This document shows, in pieces, positions 7,930-17,902 of a DNA stretch of 64,000 nt. Location of the stretch: positions 242,783 through 306,782 of the forward strand of contig NZ_JH815210.1 in the NCBI RefSeq assembly GCF_000296505.1. Reading direction: 5' to 3'. Source of the DNA: Schaalia turicensis ACS-279-V-Col4 (GTDB lineage: Bacteria; Actinomycetota; Actinomycetes; Actinomycetales; Actinomycetaceae). Position numbers and translations under genes: made by a program. The first letter of the stretch is position 1. Each line of letters begins with the position of its first letter. Under the pieces are notes generated by a model, which saw only the letters and a program-made list of their open reading frames with translations, ran no database searches and had not been told where the DNA came from.

Positions 7930-9369
7930 ATGACCTTCCAATGGTGGTCTCTTCTGCCGTTCGTAGCAATGCTTGCATCCATTGCACTCTTCCCGATCAT
8001 CCCCGCCACACACAAGTGGTGGGAACGTAACTCCAGCCAGCTTCTGGTTGCCCTCGTTCTAGGCCTACCCACGCTGGCATTCATGGTGTACATGATCGGA
8101 AATGAAGCGCTGATTGACGTCGGTGTTGAATACGTTCAGTTCATTGCTCTGCTTCTTTCGCTCTTCATCATCTCCGGCGGTATCCACCTTGAAGGTGATA
8201 TTCGCGCAACCCCGAAGAACAACACAGTTTTCTTGGCTATCGGTGGCGCGCTTGCCTCTTTCATCGGAACGACAGGCGCCGCAATGCTCCTGATTCGCCC
8301 TCTTCTTGCGACGAATAAAGAACGTACCCACCGCGTACATACCGTGCTGTTTACAATCTTCATCGTTGCTAACTGCGGTGGCATACTGACACCTCTCGGC
8401 GACCCGCCACTATTCCTAGGCTTCTTGAACGGTGTCCCCTTCACCTGGACATTCCAGCTGTGGAAGGAATGGTTGTTCGTACTTGTGCTGATGCTCGGTA
8501 TGTACTACTCGCTCGACCGTCTGCTTTACTCGTCGGAGCCTCAAGCGCAAATCGTCAGGGACGATACCCAGATCACCCCACTGCGCCTGCGCGGTGCTTT
8601 CAACCTGGTTCTTTTCGCCATTGTCATCGTCGCCGTTGCCAAGATCCCCTCGTGGAACGCTCACGAGATCATTGAAGGCCACGCGCATGGAGCAGACCTG
8701 GTGCCGTGGCGCGAGATCGTCATGCTCAGCGCCGCAACAATCTCTTACTTTGCGGGCTCTAAGAAGATCCGCTACGAGGACAATGCCTTTACGTGGGCCC
8801 CAATCCTTGAGGTTGCAGCCCTGTTCATCGGCATCTTCTCGACGATGGCTCCGGCATTGCGCTTCTTGGAGCAGGTTGCACCGCACCTCCCCCTGAACCG
8901 CGTTACCTTCTTTATCTTCACGGGCGGCCTGTCCTCGATCTTGGATAACGCCCCGACCTACATGACTTTCTTCGAAATGGCGAAGTCGCTGGGTGGCGAT
9001 GGAACCCTGATCGCGGGTGTCCCCGAGTACTACTTGGTCCCGATTTCGTTGGGTGCAGTCTTCTGCGGGGCATTGACGTACATCGGCAATGGTCCGAACT
9101 TCATGGTCAAGTCAGTTGCTGACGCCGATGGCGTCGATATGCCGTCCTTCGGCGGATACGTTGTGAAAGCGTTCCAAGACTTGCTTCCGACATTGGTTGC
9201 CATGGCTTTAATCTTCGTTGCCGAATCCATGATCGCTCATCTCGCAGGTTGGGTACTGGCAGCGCTCCTCGTCGCTCAGATGGTGTGGCGAGTAAAGCTC
9301 GCCAACGACGTGGAAGCTGGAAAGCGTGAACCCGTAATCACTCACCACCACGTTGTGGCTGACCGATAA
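7930..9369 (+). CDS. NhaD-type sodium/proton antiporter
   Basis: A 479-residue polytopic membrane protein (about 12 hydrophobic segments) of the ion-transporter superfamily that includes NhaD and ArsB. Characteristic segments are GTTGAAMLLIRPLL, VANCGGILTPLGDPPLFLGF and LSSILDNAPTYMTFF. These correspond to the two re-entrant, ion-binding halves of NhaD-like proteins. It probably exchanges Na+ or Li+ for protons; a di/tricarboxylate carrier of the same superfamily is the alternative. It stands alone, with a 36-base palindrome after the stop. Confidence 0.8.
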   Translation: MTFQWWSLLPFVAMLASIALFPIIPATHKWWERNSSQLLVALVLGLPTLAFMVYMIGNEALIDVGVEYVQFIALLLSLFIISGGIHLEGDIRATPKNNTVFLAIGGALASFIGTTGAAMLLIRPLLATNKERTHRVHTVLFTIFIVANCGGILTPLGDPPLFLGFLNGVPFTWTFQLWKEWLFVLVLMLGMYYSLDRLLYSSEPQAQIVRDDTQITPLRLRGAFNLVLFAIVIVAVAKIPSWNAHEIIEGHAHGADLVPWREIVMLSAATISYFAGSKKIRYEDNAFTWAPILEVAALFIGIFSTMAPALRFLEQVAPHLPLNRVTFFIFTGGLSSILDNAPTYMTFFEMAKSLGGDGTLIAGVPEYYLVPISLGAVFCGALTYIGNGPNFMVKSVADADGVDMPSFGGYVVKAFQDLLPTLVAMALIFVAESMIAHLAGWVLAALLVAQMVWRVKLANDVEAGKREPVITHHHVVADR

Positions 9370-9388
9370 CCTTTCAGCTTGAAAGACA

Positions 9389-9424
9389 ATTCGGGGTGTG
9401 CGCCGCGCGGCGCACACCCCGAAT
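9389..9424. terminator. 36-base perfect palindrome after the antiporter gene
   Basis: The two 18-base halves (9389-9406 and 9407-9424) are exact reverse complements, so the RNA forms a long GC-rich hairpin. It begins 19 bases after the stop codon. No T-run follows on either strand, so termination would depend on the hairpin alone. Confidence 0.65.
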
Positions 9425-9589
9425 GCGTATGTAAGTATGGGGTCAGCATCGACGTCAACAGCGGATCAAACATACAGAACCTCGCTGGCGCTCTCTGAGG
9501 TCATTCGAGGCAAAAAACCGGATCCACTCCACACGCAAACCCCACATCGTCGCCTCACACGCCCAAACCTGCCAGCTCGCGCGTAACGC

Positions 9590-9633
9590 AAAAGAAAACG
9601 CACCTGCATGCACATAAACGCATGAGGCGCATT
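9590..9633 (-). terminator. Rho-independent terminator of the M23/GDPD operon
   Basis: On the minus strand a stem of about 11 pairs (one bulge, one G-U) is followed by GTTTTCTTTT, just downstream of the GDPD stop codon. The preceding stretch 9425-9589 holds no convincing gene. Confidence 0.7.
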
Positions 9634-9646
9634 CTGCTCACGACGC

Positions 9647-10465
9647 TCAGTCGCGCGGGTGCTGACCTCGCATCGCGCCTGGAGGAGGAAGCTCTTCCCA
9701 AAGTCCGCGATCGATCAGATAGTCGCGCAGACACTTCGGCTTATTGGTCACAAAGCCGTCGACTCCAAGAGCGATCAGCTGATTAAGATCGTCAATCTCA
9801 TCGACCGTCCAGACGTGGACAGCTAAACCATGCGAATGGGCCGCCGCAACAAAACGACGATCCACAACGGTCACAGGGCCGAAGGACAGCGGAACCTGAG
9901 CGGCAACAACGCCCTGATGAGAACCTGGAATCCGCCATGTGCGCGTCTTCGTTGCGCTCTTTGCAGCCACAACCAAACGCACCACTGATTGACTACCCAA
10001 CGACGTTGCAATCTGGCCCTGAGATTGCTCTCTGAGCCACTTCAGCCGACGCTCGTTAAACGATGCCAGGACAACGCGATCCTCAGCATGAGCCTGACGG
10101 ACAACATCCAACAGAGGCCCCTCAACACCGGGAACCTTCGCATCGATGTTGAAGTAGAGATCCGGGAAGGTCTCAAGAGCTTCGGACAGCAACGGAATAC
10201 GATCACCGTGATCGTTCGTGTACGTCTTCAACTCATCCCACGTCATCTGAGCAATCAGACCAGAACCGTTGTATACGCGATCGATCATCGGATCATGGTG
10301 GACAACAACCTTGCCATCAGCGGTCAGATGAACATCGGTTTCAATGTGGCGGATACCGAGCTGACGTGCATCAGCGAATGCCTCAAGCGAGTTTTCAGGC
10401 GCGACCTCGTTGCCTCCCCTGTGGGCAAGAATGATCGGCCCGACGCGAGAAGAAACCGGGATCAT
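9647..10465 (-). CDS. Glycerophosphodiester phosphodiesterase
   Basis: A 272-residue GDPD-family protein that hydrolyses glycerophosphodiesters to glycerol-3-phosphate and an alcohol. The N-terminal LAHRGG (catalytic His near residue 15), ENSLEAF, and ETDVHLTADGKVVVHHD carry the conserved metal and catalytic residues. A second region (DGFVTNKP) closes the TIM barrel. There is no signal peptide, so it is probably cytoplasmic. I chose the ATG at 10465, which overlaps the upstream stop as ATGA; a TTG two codons earlier is also open. It is coupled to the M23 peptidase gene. Confidence 0.88.
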   Translation of the reverse strand: MIPVSSRVGPIILAHRGGNEVAPENSLEAFADARQLGIRHIETDVHLTADGKVVVHHDPMIDRVYNGSGLIAQMTWDELKTYTNDHGDRIPLLSEALETFPDLYFNIDAKVPGVEGPLLDVVRQAHAEDRVVLASFNERRLKWLREQSQGQIATSLGSQSVVRLVVAAKSATKTRTWRIPGSHQGVVAAQVPLSFGPVTVVDRRFVAAAHSHGLAVHVWTVDEIDDLNQLIALGVDGFVTNKPKCLRDYLIDRGLWEELPPPGAMRGQHPRD

Positions 10466-11310
10466 GAACAAGCCTGCTCTCCGAAATAAACTGCGCCAAC
10501 TTCTTTAAGCCATGCTTCGGGATCGATGGGCTCGTCGTTGGAGTTATGGATTTCAAAGTGAAGGTGCGGGCCAGTTGACCAACCGTTGTTTCCAACGGCA
10601 CCGATTACCTGTCCCGCTTCTACGGTGTCGCCCACACGGACCTTGATCTGATCCATGTACTGGTGCAGGTACGCGCTATAGAAAATGCTTCCGTCTTCAC
10701 GGACGTGCTTGATCTTCACCAACGCACCGGAACGGCTGTTTTCAGAGACCTCGACGACCTCGCCGCCATACACGGCGTGTAGCGGAGTCCCCAGTGGGCC
10801 AGCCATGTCGATGCCTTCGTGCATCTGTAGCTGACCAGAAATCGGGGAAACGCGCATCAAGAACGGCGACGTGATCTCGAACGTTCCTGCTGGCATTGGC
10901 CAGTAGATCTCCGAGGATCGAACCTGGACATCTCGATTGCCCGCGGCTGTCTGGGCAGAGGGCAAGCACCTATTGAGAGTCAAAGGTGCGCGAACTCGTG
11001 TGCGAGATGCTGCGGTGACGGACCCTTCAAGGGCCTGCGATTGCGCGACGACCGTTGTCGTTGTCCAGGACTCGTCACCGGCACTAACACCAAGTGCACG
11101 CGCAGGAAGTTCAACAGAAGACTGAGCACCAACAAACCCCGACAGCGGGATCGCGACAGTCGTTGCCGTTAGCACAGCAAGAACACCGACACGAGCTACA
11201 CGACGAGTAACGTGGGATTGTCTTTTGCGAGGCGTAGACGCGTCCAGATCGCTATGTCCATGAATCTGCCGACGTGACGGCAACGGACATTCAATCTTGG
11301 CTTCAGACAC
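10462..11310 (-). CDS. M23-family peptidoglycan endopeptidase (LytM domain)
   Basis: A 282-residue protein with a basic N-terminus, one membrane segment near residues 38-60 (signal anchor or signal peptide), a linker, and a C-terminal LytM/M23 domain. The domain contains HEGIDMAGPLGTPL and GPHLHFEIH, which supply the Zn-binding His and Asp residues; with the zinc ligands intact it should cut peptide bridges in the cell wall. The start is GTG at 11310, preceded by AAAAGGAA. It is the first gene of a two-gene operon with the GDPD gene. Confidence 0.88.
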   Translation of the reverse strand: MSEAKIECPLPSRRQIHGHSDLDASTPRKRQSHVTRRVARVGVLAVLTATTVAIPLSGFVGAQSSVELPARALGVSAGDESWTTTTVVAQSQALEGSVTAASRTRVRAPLTLNRCLPSAQTAAGNRDVQVRSSEIYWPMPAGTFEITSPFLMRVSPISGQLQMHEGIDMAGPLGTPLHAVYGGEVVEVSENSRSGALVKIKHVREDGSIFYSAYLHQYMDQIKVRVGDTVEAGQVIGAVGNNGWSTGPHLHFEIHNSNDEPIDPEAWLKEVGAVYFGEQACS

Positions 11311-11383
11311 GCTGAACGTTCCTTTTCATCTGCTGATTTCAGGGAGTTGCCCTCGAAGTGAGTGCCCGAGTTCAACGGTTACT

Positions 11384-11412
11384 AACCTACATCGTATTGC
11401 CTGGCGGTTAAA
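11384..11412 (-). promoter_or_regulatory. Candidate promoter of the M23/GDPD operon
   Basis: On the minus strand TTTAAC (11407-11412) and TAGGTT (11384-11389) are spaced by 17 bases, about 75 bases before the GTG start of the M23 gene. The -10 box fits the TANNNT pattern common in actinobacteria. Confidence 0.4.
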
Positions 11413-11434
11413 GAGGTTTGGTTGAAAGTGGGAG

Positions 11435-12499
11435 TCATAACTCATCGCGGTCGCGAGTGATCACATCGCGTTGCAATGAGTCACGAACCTCGCCGACCAA
11501 TTCTTCTAGAACATCTTCAAGGAAGAGCACGCCGATTCGTTCTCCTGCTTGGTTTTTCACCAGTGCACAGTGCGTTCCCGAACGTTGCATTGCGCGGAGC
11601 GCGTCTTCGACTTCATCGGTTGATGCAACGGTTTCCATCTTGCGGATACGCCAGGCGGGAATCGGTTGAGTGCGATTCGTAGCATCGGCATAGAGTACGT
11701 CCTTCAGGTGAATGTACCCAGCGATTTCACCGGATTGAGCAACGATCGGGAAGCGCGAGAAACCTGTTCGAGCAACTTCTTTTTCAACCTCGTCGGGGGT
11801 GACATCGGGCTCCAAAGTAACCAGGTCACCCAAAGGAACCATCGCTGACCCAGCGGTTTCGGTCGAGAATTCCAAGGTTCCCGAGAGCAAACCAAAGTCG
11901 TCACTCAAAGCTCCTTCAGCGGTCGAATATTCGACGATGGAGGCCACTTCTTCGGCTGTAAACGTTGCCGCAATTTCAGATTTAGGTTCAATTCCACGAA
12001 GTGACAGGAACCAGTTCGCCAATGAATCCATTGCATGGATAATCGGGCTGACAACGTGTCCAATTGCCACCAGAGGTGGCGCAAGAAGCAGAAGGAGTCG
12101 TGCCGGGTTTGCGATCGACACGTTCTTCGGCACCATTTCACCGAATACTACGTGCAGGAACAACACGATAATCAGTGCGACAATAAAACCAACGACGTGC
12201 GCCGACGAGGCAGGTAAGCCCAGTGAAACCAGCGGATGCTCCACGAGGTGCGCGATCGCCGGTTCTGCGACGACGCCGAGGGTTGTTGATGCGACCGTGA
12301 CACCCAGCTGACAGATAGCGAGCATCAATGATACGTGTTCAAGTGCGAACATCGCCTGAGCGCTTCCGCGACGCTTTTCTTCGCAGAGAGGCTCGATCTG
12401 CGAACGGCGCGACGATGTCGTCGCAAATTCTCCGGCGACGAAGAAAGCATTCATTGCCAGCAACACAACGGTGATTCCAAGACCCCAACCGGCGCTCAT
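11435..12499 (-). CDS. CNNM/CBS-domain membrane transporter (HlyC/CorC family), second copy
   Basis: A 354-residue protein. An N-terminal CNNM/DUF21 membrane domain (residues about 1-185, with NAFFVAGEFA near the start) is followed by a pair of CBS domains (about 200-330). It lacks the C-terminal CorC_HlyC domain that its upstream neighbour has. The family includes Mg2+/Co2+ efflux proteins (CorB/CorC type). The ATG overlaps the stop of the paralogous upstream gene (ATGA), so the two are coupled and may form a heteromer. Confidence 0.88.
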   Translation of the reverse strand: MSAGWGLGITVVLLAMNAFFVAGEFATTSSRRSQIEPLCEEKRRGSAQAMFALEHVSLMLAICQLGVTVASTTLGVVAEPAIAHLVEHPLVSLGLPASSAHVVGFIVALIIVLFLHVVFGEMVPKNVSIANPARLLLLLAPPLVAIGHVVSPIIHAMDSLANWFLSLRGIEPKSEIAATFTAEEVASIVEYSTAEGALSDDFGLLSGTLEFSTETAGSAMVPLGDLVTLEPDVTPDEVEKEVARTGFSRFPIVAQSGEIAGYIHLKDVLYADATNRTQPIPAWRIRKMETVASTDEVEDALRAMQRSGTHCALVKNQAGERIGVLFLEDVLEELVGEVRDSLQRDVITRDRDEL

Positions 12500-13830
12500 A
12501 GCTGAACCTCCGGTTCTTCATCTTCCTGATCAGGCACATAGAGCGCTATCTGCATAATGCGTCGACCCTGCATGTGTTCAACTTCGAGGATCACTGAGTG
12601 CACGTCAACGCGGTCGCCAACCATTGGGATGCGTCCAAGTTGGGCCATCACGAGGCCGCCTATCGTGTCGTAGGCGTTGTCTTCAGGAAGGGCGATCCGA
12701 GTTCGTTCGAAGAGCTCATCGGGGCGCAGGGTTCCGGGGATCAGCAGAGCGCCGTCGGCACGGGTACGGATCCCGAGGCGACGCCCATCATGCTCGTCGG
12801 ACACTTCACCAACGATTTCTTCGATGACGTCCTCCAAAGTGACAACACCTGCCACCCCACCGTATTCATCGACGACGATTGCCATTTGCAGGCCTTCGTC
12901 ACGCAATTGCACCATCAGAGGACCAATGGGGGCTGTTTCGGGAACCGATGGAACCTCTGCCATCAGGGATGCAGACACAACGGGGACCTCGTCGCGACGC
13001 TCGAAAGGAACTCCGATGGCACGGCGCAACGAAACCAAGCCGATGATGTCATCTAAATCCTCACCGACGATCGGAAAACGTGAGTGCCCGGTTTCTCGTG
13101 AGAAGGCGACAACGTCAGATGCGACGGCGGTGTCCGGCAGGAAGTGAAGCAGCCCGCGGTCTGTCATGACGTCGGCAGCGGTGAACTCGGACAGGCGGAT
13201 TGAGTTCGTCAACAACGAGGCGGTCGACGTGTCTATCGTGCCTTCTTCGGCTGAGTGTCGAACCATTGCTTCGAGTTCAGACGCTGACCGAGCAGATGAG
13301 ATCTCTTCCTGAGGCTCGATGTTCACCAGTTTGAGCACCGCGTTCGCCGACCCGTTCAAAACGAAAATAATCGGCTTCATCAGCGCAGTGAAGAACATAT
13401 GAAAGGGAACGACAAGACCCGCGGTTTTTAAGGGGTGAGCGAGCGCAAGGTTCTTTGGAACCAGCTCGCCAAAGAGCATTGATACGGCGTTAATGAAAAC
13501 TGCCGCCACAATCGCGGCGATACCCGTGGCAAGCCCAGCCGCTAAACCAGCACTTCCGAGTGCCGTTTCAAGAAGGTCAGCGATTGTTACCTGCGTGGTG
13601 TAGCCGAGAAGAATCGTGGTCAGCGTAATACCAACTTGGGCTCCAGAGAGCTGGGTCGACAGTGTTTTCGTTGCCTTCAGGACTTCTCCGGCGGATTTGT
13701 CGCCGGCTTGGAATCGCTTTTCAACGACCGCTTGATCGAGCGCGACCAGCGAAAACTCCGCGGACACGAAAATAAATGTGCCGATTGTCAGAACGATGCC
13801 AAGCACGAGCATCGCAATAGTTGCGATCAC
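12496..13830 (-). CDS. CNNM/CBS/CorC-domain membrane transporter (HlyC/CorC family), first copy
   Basis: A 444-residue protein with a DUF21/CNNM membrane domain (about 1-190), two CBS domains (about 210-335, ending ...[19 protein letters not shown]) and a C-terminal CorC_HlyC domain (about 345-430). The VVDEYGG segment is a hallmark of this family, implicated in Mg2+ and Co2+ transport despite the old hemolysin name. It is first in a two-gene operon of paralogues, a common actinobacterial arrangement. The 233-base divergent gap to kgd (13831-14063) contains no gene I can support. Confidence 0.9.
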   Translation of the reverse strand: MIATIAMLVLGIVLTIGTFIFVSAEFSLVALDQAVVEKRFQAGDKSAGEVLKATKTLSTQLSGAQVGITLTTILLGYTTQVTIADLLETALGSAGLAAGLATGIAAIVAAVFINAVSMLFGELVPKNLALAHPLKTAGLVVPFHMFFTALMKPIIFVLNGSANAVLKLVNIEPQEEISSARSASELEAMVRHSAEEGTIDTSTASLLTNSIRLSEFTAADVMTDRGLLHFLPDTAVASDVVAFSRETGHSRFPIVGEDLDDIIGLVSLRRAIGVPFERRDEVPVVSASLMAEVPSVPETAPIGPLMVQLRDEGLQMAIVVDEYGGVAGVVTLEDVIEEIVGEVSDEHDGRRLGIRTRADGALLIPGTLRPDELFERTRIALPEDNAYDTIGGLVMAQLGRIPMVGDRVDVHSVILEVEHMQGRRIMQIALYVPDQEDEEPEVQL

Positions 13831-14063
13831 TGCGTGACCTTACTGTTGGATGGTAAATCAGAATCCATAACCCGTTCAGTTTACCGATTCGTGCTCTGTG
13901 TAGCACAAGAATCCACTCTGTTGCCAGTTTCACCAAAAATTCTTCTTCTTTTCCCCAAAGACGCGTTCAAGCTATATCCAATCTCTATAAAATCGGGCCT
14001 AAAGACCCAGACTGTCCGTATGCTTTGCCGTAGGGTTCACGGCTGAACAGAACGGAGATTCTC

Positions 14064-17000
14064 GTGGCAACTGACAACGGAGCACAGCCGCAGGCAAATA
14101 ATTGGTACGTCGACACCATGCGTCGCGCGTATCAGGCGGATCCAACTTCGGTTGATCCCTCGTGGCGCGCATTTTTTGCGACCGAGTCCGCTCCTCCTCA
14201 GTTGCGTGTTCCTCAGCCAACTGCCGAGGCCGCTCCGGCCGCATCGCACCCCGCCCCCGTTCAGACCGCGGTTTTCCCGCCGGCGGCCTCGTCGATCCAC
14301 GATCACCCCACGACACACTTCGCACAGCCGAAAGCACGTATCTTAGCTGAATCTGTGTTCGAGGAACCCGAAGCGGACGCACCGGAAACGAACGTGGAGT
14401 CCGTGACGCGTTCTGACCTGCCCCCGGCTCCTCCGGCGCGCATCATGGAAGCAACGTCTCCCTATACACGTCAGATGCACGGCCACACCGCCGCATCACT
14501 CAACACTGATCTTGCCGAGGAAGACGAGCTCCGCATCCTCAAGGGCGTGGCACGCGCAACTGCGAAGAACATGGATGAATCCCTCTCTGTTCCCACTGCA
14601 ACGTCACAGCGTCAGATACCTGCGAAGCTCCTGATTGAAAACCGCGCTCTGATCAACGCTCACTTGGCGCGCACCGTTGGTGGCAAGGTTTCCTTCACCC
14701 ACCTGATTGGCTACGCCTTGGTCGAGGCTCTGTGCGAAATGCCGGATATGAACGTCCGCTATCAGATGGAAGGCACCAAGGCCGCGATCCACCGTCTAGC
14801 CCACGTCGGATTCGGCTTAGCAATTGACGTCACCAACGCCTCCGGCGGGCGTTCTCTGATGGTCCCGGTCGTCCACAAGGCAGACACCATGACCTTCATG
14901 GAATTCGTTGACGCATATCAGGATCTGGTCAAGCGTGCGCGCACCGGCGATCTTGGTACCGCTGACTTCCAAGGGGCAACCGTTACTCTGACAAACCCTG
15001 GAACAATCGGTACAACAACATCTGTTCCTCGCCTAATGAAGGGGCAGGGCCTCATTATCGGTGTTGGCGCAACCGACTACCCCGCCGAATACCGCGGAGT
15101 TTCCCCGCGCAAGCTGGCAGCAATGGGCATCGGCAAAACCATGTTTATGTCGTCGACCTACGACCACCGCATTATTCAAGGTGCGGCCTCCGGCCAGTTC
15201 CTCGCGCTCATCGATAAAAAGCTGTCGGGTCTGGATGGATTCTACGAACGCGTTTTCTCTTCACTTCACATCCCCCAGTACCCCTACGCCTGGGAAGCGG
15301 ACCACGAGTATGACGTCGAGCGTGAGAAGGGGAAGCCCGCGCGCATCGTAGAGCTGATCCACGCATTCCGCTCACGCGGTCACCTTGCCGCAGACACGGA
15401 CCCGTTGGCATACCGCGTGCGCCGCCACCCCGACCTGGATATCACCCAGTACGGCCTGTCCGTATGGGACCTCGATCGTCCCTTCCCGACCGGCGGATTC
15501 GGTGGCCAACAGCAAATGTTGCTACGCGATATCCTGACTCGCCTGTCCGACACGTACACGCGTAGCGTCGGCATTGAATACATGCATATTCAGGATCCCG
15601 AGCAACGACAGTGGGTCCAGCACCGCATCGAACTCCCCTACGAAGTTCCCACTCCAGTTGAACAGCGTCGAATTCTGTCGACGCTGATCCGCGCCGAAGC
15701 GTTCGAAGAGTTCCTTCAGACCAAGTTCATGGGACAGAAGCGTTTCTCCCTTGAAGGTGGCGAGTCACTGATCCCGCTTCTTGATGAGATCCTTGCACGA
15801 TCGGCACGAGAAGGTATCCACGAAGTTGCGATCGGAATGGCGCACCGTGGCCGACTGAATGTTCTGGCGAATATTGCTGGCAAGTCCTACGCGCAGATCT
15901 TCTCCGAGTTTGAAGGAAACCAAGATACTTCATCGGTTCAGGGCTCCGGCGACGTGAAGTATCACCTAGGAACCTGGGGCGTCTACACTTTGGAAGACGG
16001 TGTGGCAACGAAGGTGTACATGGGCGCTAACCCATCGCACCTCGAGGCCGCCGACGCCGTCCTAGAAGGCATTGTCCGCGCCAAGCAGGAAGTGCTTGGC
16101 GATGAAAGCCTGCCAATTATCCCTGTTCTGGTTCACGGCGACGCCGCGTTCATTGGCCAAGGTGTTGTCCAGGAAACCTTCAATATGAGCCAGCTGACCG
16201 GTTACAAGACCGGTGGCACGATCCACGTGATCGTGAACAACCAGATTGGCTTCACAACCGGACCAACGTCTGGCCGTTCGACCCGCTATCCCACCGACCT
16301 TGCCAAGGGCCTCCAGGTACCGATCCTCCATGTGAACGGCGACGATCCGGAAGCTGTTGTCCGCATGGCAGCACTCGCCTTCGAGTACCGCAATACGTTC
16401 CATAAGGACGTCATCATCGACATGGTCTGCTATCGCCGTCGCGGTCACAACGAAGGTGATGACCCGTCGATGACCCAGCCCGTCATGTACGGATTGATTA
16501 ATAAGATCCCGTCGACACGCACCGTTTACACGCGGAACCTCGTTGGTCGTCACCAACTGACAGAAGACGAGGCCCTCGCTTCGGCGACCGCGTACGAGAA
16601 CGAGCTCTCGCGCATCCTGTCCGAAACTCGCGAAAACGGGTGGGCACCGCAAGATGATGCTGAGAAGGAAAGCGCCGGCTGGTTGATGCCCGACTCTCAG
16701 TTGCCCGGTTCCGGCATGATGATTGGCTGGCACTCAGCAACAACGACGGAAGAAATCCGCCGCATCGGTGACGCTCACGTTTCCTTCCCGCCCGGCTTTA
16801 CCCCGCATCCGAAGATGGCTCAGCTCTGCGAGCGACGCCAAGAAATGGCCTACGGGAAGCGTCCCATTGACTGGGGATTCGGCGAACTCTTGGCTCTTGG
16901 CACACTGCTGATGGAGGGAACGCCCGTTCGTTTCTCGGGTGAAGACGCACGTCGCGCGACCTTCGTCCAGCGCCACGCTGTTCTTCACGACAACACGAAC

Positions 17001-17888
17001 GGCCGTGAATTCACACCGCTTCAGTTCCTGACCCCAACGCAGGCGAAGTTCGATATCTTCGACTCTCCCCTGTCGGAGTATGCGGTGCTCGCATACGACT
17101 ACGGTTATTCGGTGGAACGTCCCGATGCTCTGACCGTCTGGGAAGCACAGTTCGGTGACTTCGCGAACGGCGCGCAGCCCGTCATCGATGAGTTCGTGTG
17201 CTCCGCCGAGCAGAAGTGGGGCCAGCGTTCTTCCTTGGTGATGATGCTTCCCCACGGTTTCGAAGGTCAGGGTCCCGACCACTCGTCGGCGCGTATCGAG
17301 CGTTACCTGCAGTTGGCTGCCCAGGACAATATGTGGATCGTTCAGCCGTCTACTCCGGCTAACCACTTCCATATGTTGCGTCAGCAAGCCTATCGACGCC
17401 CGCGTAAGCCTCTGATTGCCTTCACGCCCAAGCAACTGCTCCGTCTTGCCGCCGCAACTTCTAAGATTGAAGACTTCACATCTGGGACCTTTAGACCAAT
17501 CATCGGTGAAGTTGATCCGTCGATTGATGCAACGCAGGTCACCAGGGTCTTGATCTGTTCCGGACGCATTTACTATGACCTTGTTAAGGAACGCAAAGCG
17601 CGTGGCGATCGTTCAACGGCGATCATTCGTCTTGAACAGTTCTACCCGCTTCCCGCCCAGGAGCTTGCTTTAGAGCTTGCCCGCTACCCGCACGCAGAAA
17701 TTATGTGGGTTCAGGATGAGCCGAAGAACCAAGGTCCCTGGCCGTTCCTGGCACTCAATATGTTCATGGAGTTTGAACGTCCTGTTCGCCTTGTCTCTCG
17801 CCCCGAATCGGCAACAACCGCAGCCGGTCGAGGATCGGATCACAAGCGGCAGAACGTCGAACTCATGGCAGCAGCATTTGCTCGCTGA
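14064..17888 (+). CDS. kgd: Multifunctional 2-oxoglutarate decarboxylase/dehydrogenase E1/E2 (Kgd/OdhA)
   Basis: A 1274-residue protein of actinobacterial Kgd/OdhA type. The N-terminus (WYVDTMRRAYQADPTSVDP) is the short E1o-type leader. An Ala/Pro linker follows, then an E2 succinyltransferase domain with no lipoyl domain (about 130-380; catalytic His in YDHRIIQGAASGQF near 367). The rest is the thiamine-diphosphate E1 domain, with AIGMAHRGRLNVLAN and HGDAAFIGQGVVQETF near residue 690. It converts 2-oxoglutarate towards succinyl-CoA or succinic semialdehyde in the TCA cycle, borrowing lipoyl groups from the pyruvate dehydrogenase E2. Start GTG at 14064 with ACGGAG upstream. The length is typical. 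Confidence 0.95.
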   Translation: MATDNGAQPQANNWYVDTMRRAYQADPTSVDPSWRAFFATESAPPQLRVPQPTAEAAPAASHPAPVQTAVFPPAASSIHDHPTTHFAQPKARILAESVFEEPEADAPETNVESVTRSDLPPAPPARIMEATSPYTRQMHGHTAASLNTDLAEEDELRILKGVARATAKNMDESLSVPTATSQRQIPAKLLIENRALINAHLARTVGGKVSFTHLIGYALVEALCEMPDMNVRYQMEGTKAAIHRLAHVGFGLAIDVTNASGGRSLMVPVVHKADTMTFMEFVDAYQDLVKRARTGDLGTADFQGATVTLTNPGTIGTTTSVPRLMKGQGLIIGVGATDYPAEYRGVSPRKLAAMGIGKTMFMSSTYDHRIIQGAASGQFLALIDKKLSGLDGFYERVFSSLHIPQYPYAWEADHEYDVEREKGKPARIVELIHAFRSRGHLAADTDPLAYRVRRHPDLDITQYGLSVWDLDRPFPTGGFGGQQQMLLRDILTRLSDTYTRSVGIEYMHIQDPEQRQWVQHRIELPYEVPTPVEQRRILSTLIRAEAFEEFLQTKFMGQKRFSLEGGESLIPLLDEILARSAREGIHEVAIGMAHRGRLNVLANIAGKSYAQIFSEFEGNQDTSSVQGSGDVKYHLGTWGVYTLEDGVATKVYMGANPSHLEAADAVLEGIVRAKQEVLGDESLPIIPVLVHGDAAFIGQGVVQETFNMSQLTGYKTGGTIHVIVNNQIGFTTGPTSGRSTRYPTDLAKGLQVPILHVNGDDPEAVVRMAALAFEYRNTFHKDVIIDMVCYRRRGHNEGDDPSMTQPVMYGLINKIPSTRTVYTRNLVGRHQLTEDEALASATAYENELSRILSETRENGWAPQDDAEKESAGWLMPDSQLPGSGMMIGWHSATTTEEIRRIGDAHVSFPPGFTPHPKMAQLCERRQEMAYGKRPIDWGFGELLALGTLLMEGTPVRFSGEDARRATFVQRHAVLHDNTNGREFTPLQFLTPTQAKFDIFDSPLSEYAVLAYDYGYSVERPDALTVWEAQFGDFANGAQPVIDEFVCSAEQKWGQRSSLVMMLPHGFEGQGPDHSSARIERYLQLAAQDNMWIVQPSTPANHFHMLRQQAYRRPRKPLIAFTPKQLLRLAAATSKIEDFTSGTFRPIIGEVDPSIDATQVTRVLICSGRIYYDLVKERKARGDRSTAIIRLEQFYPLPAQELALELARYPHAEIMWVQDEPKNQGPWPFLALNMFMEFERPVRLVSRPESATTAAGRGSDHKRQNVELMAAAFAR

Positions 17889-17902
17889 CTCGAGGGAACC
17901 CA

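Noticed and set aside
9398-9586. 62-codon plus-strand frame after the antiporter gene
   Set aside because: It starts inside the 36-base palindrome, has no ribosome site and no recognisable product.
11311-11434. Cyclic-di-AMP riboswitch ahead of the M23 peptidase gene
   Set aside because: Such switches are common before wall hydrolases, but the leader is too short and I cannot find the conserved core segments.
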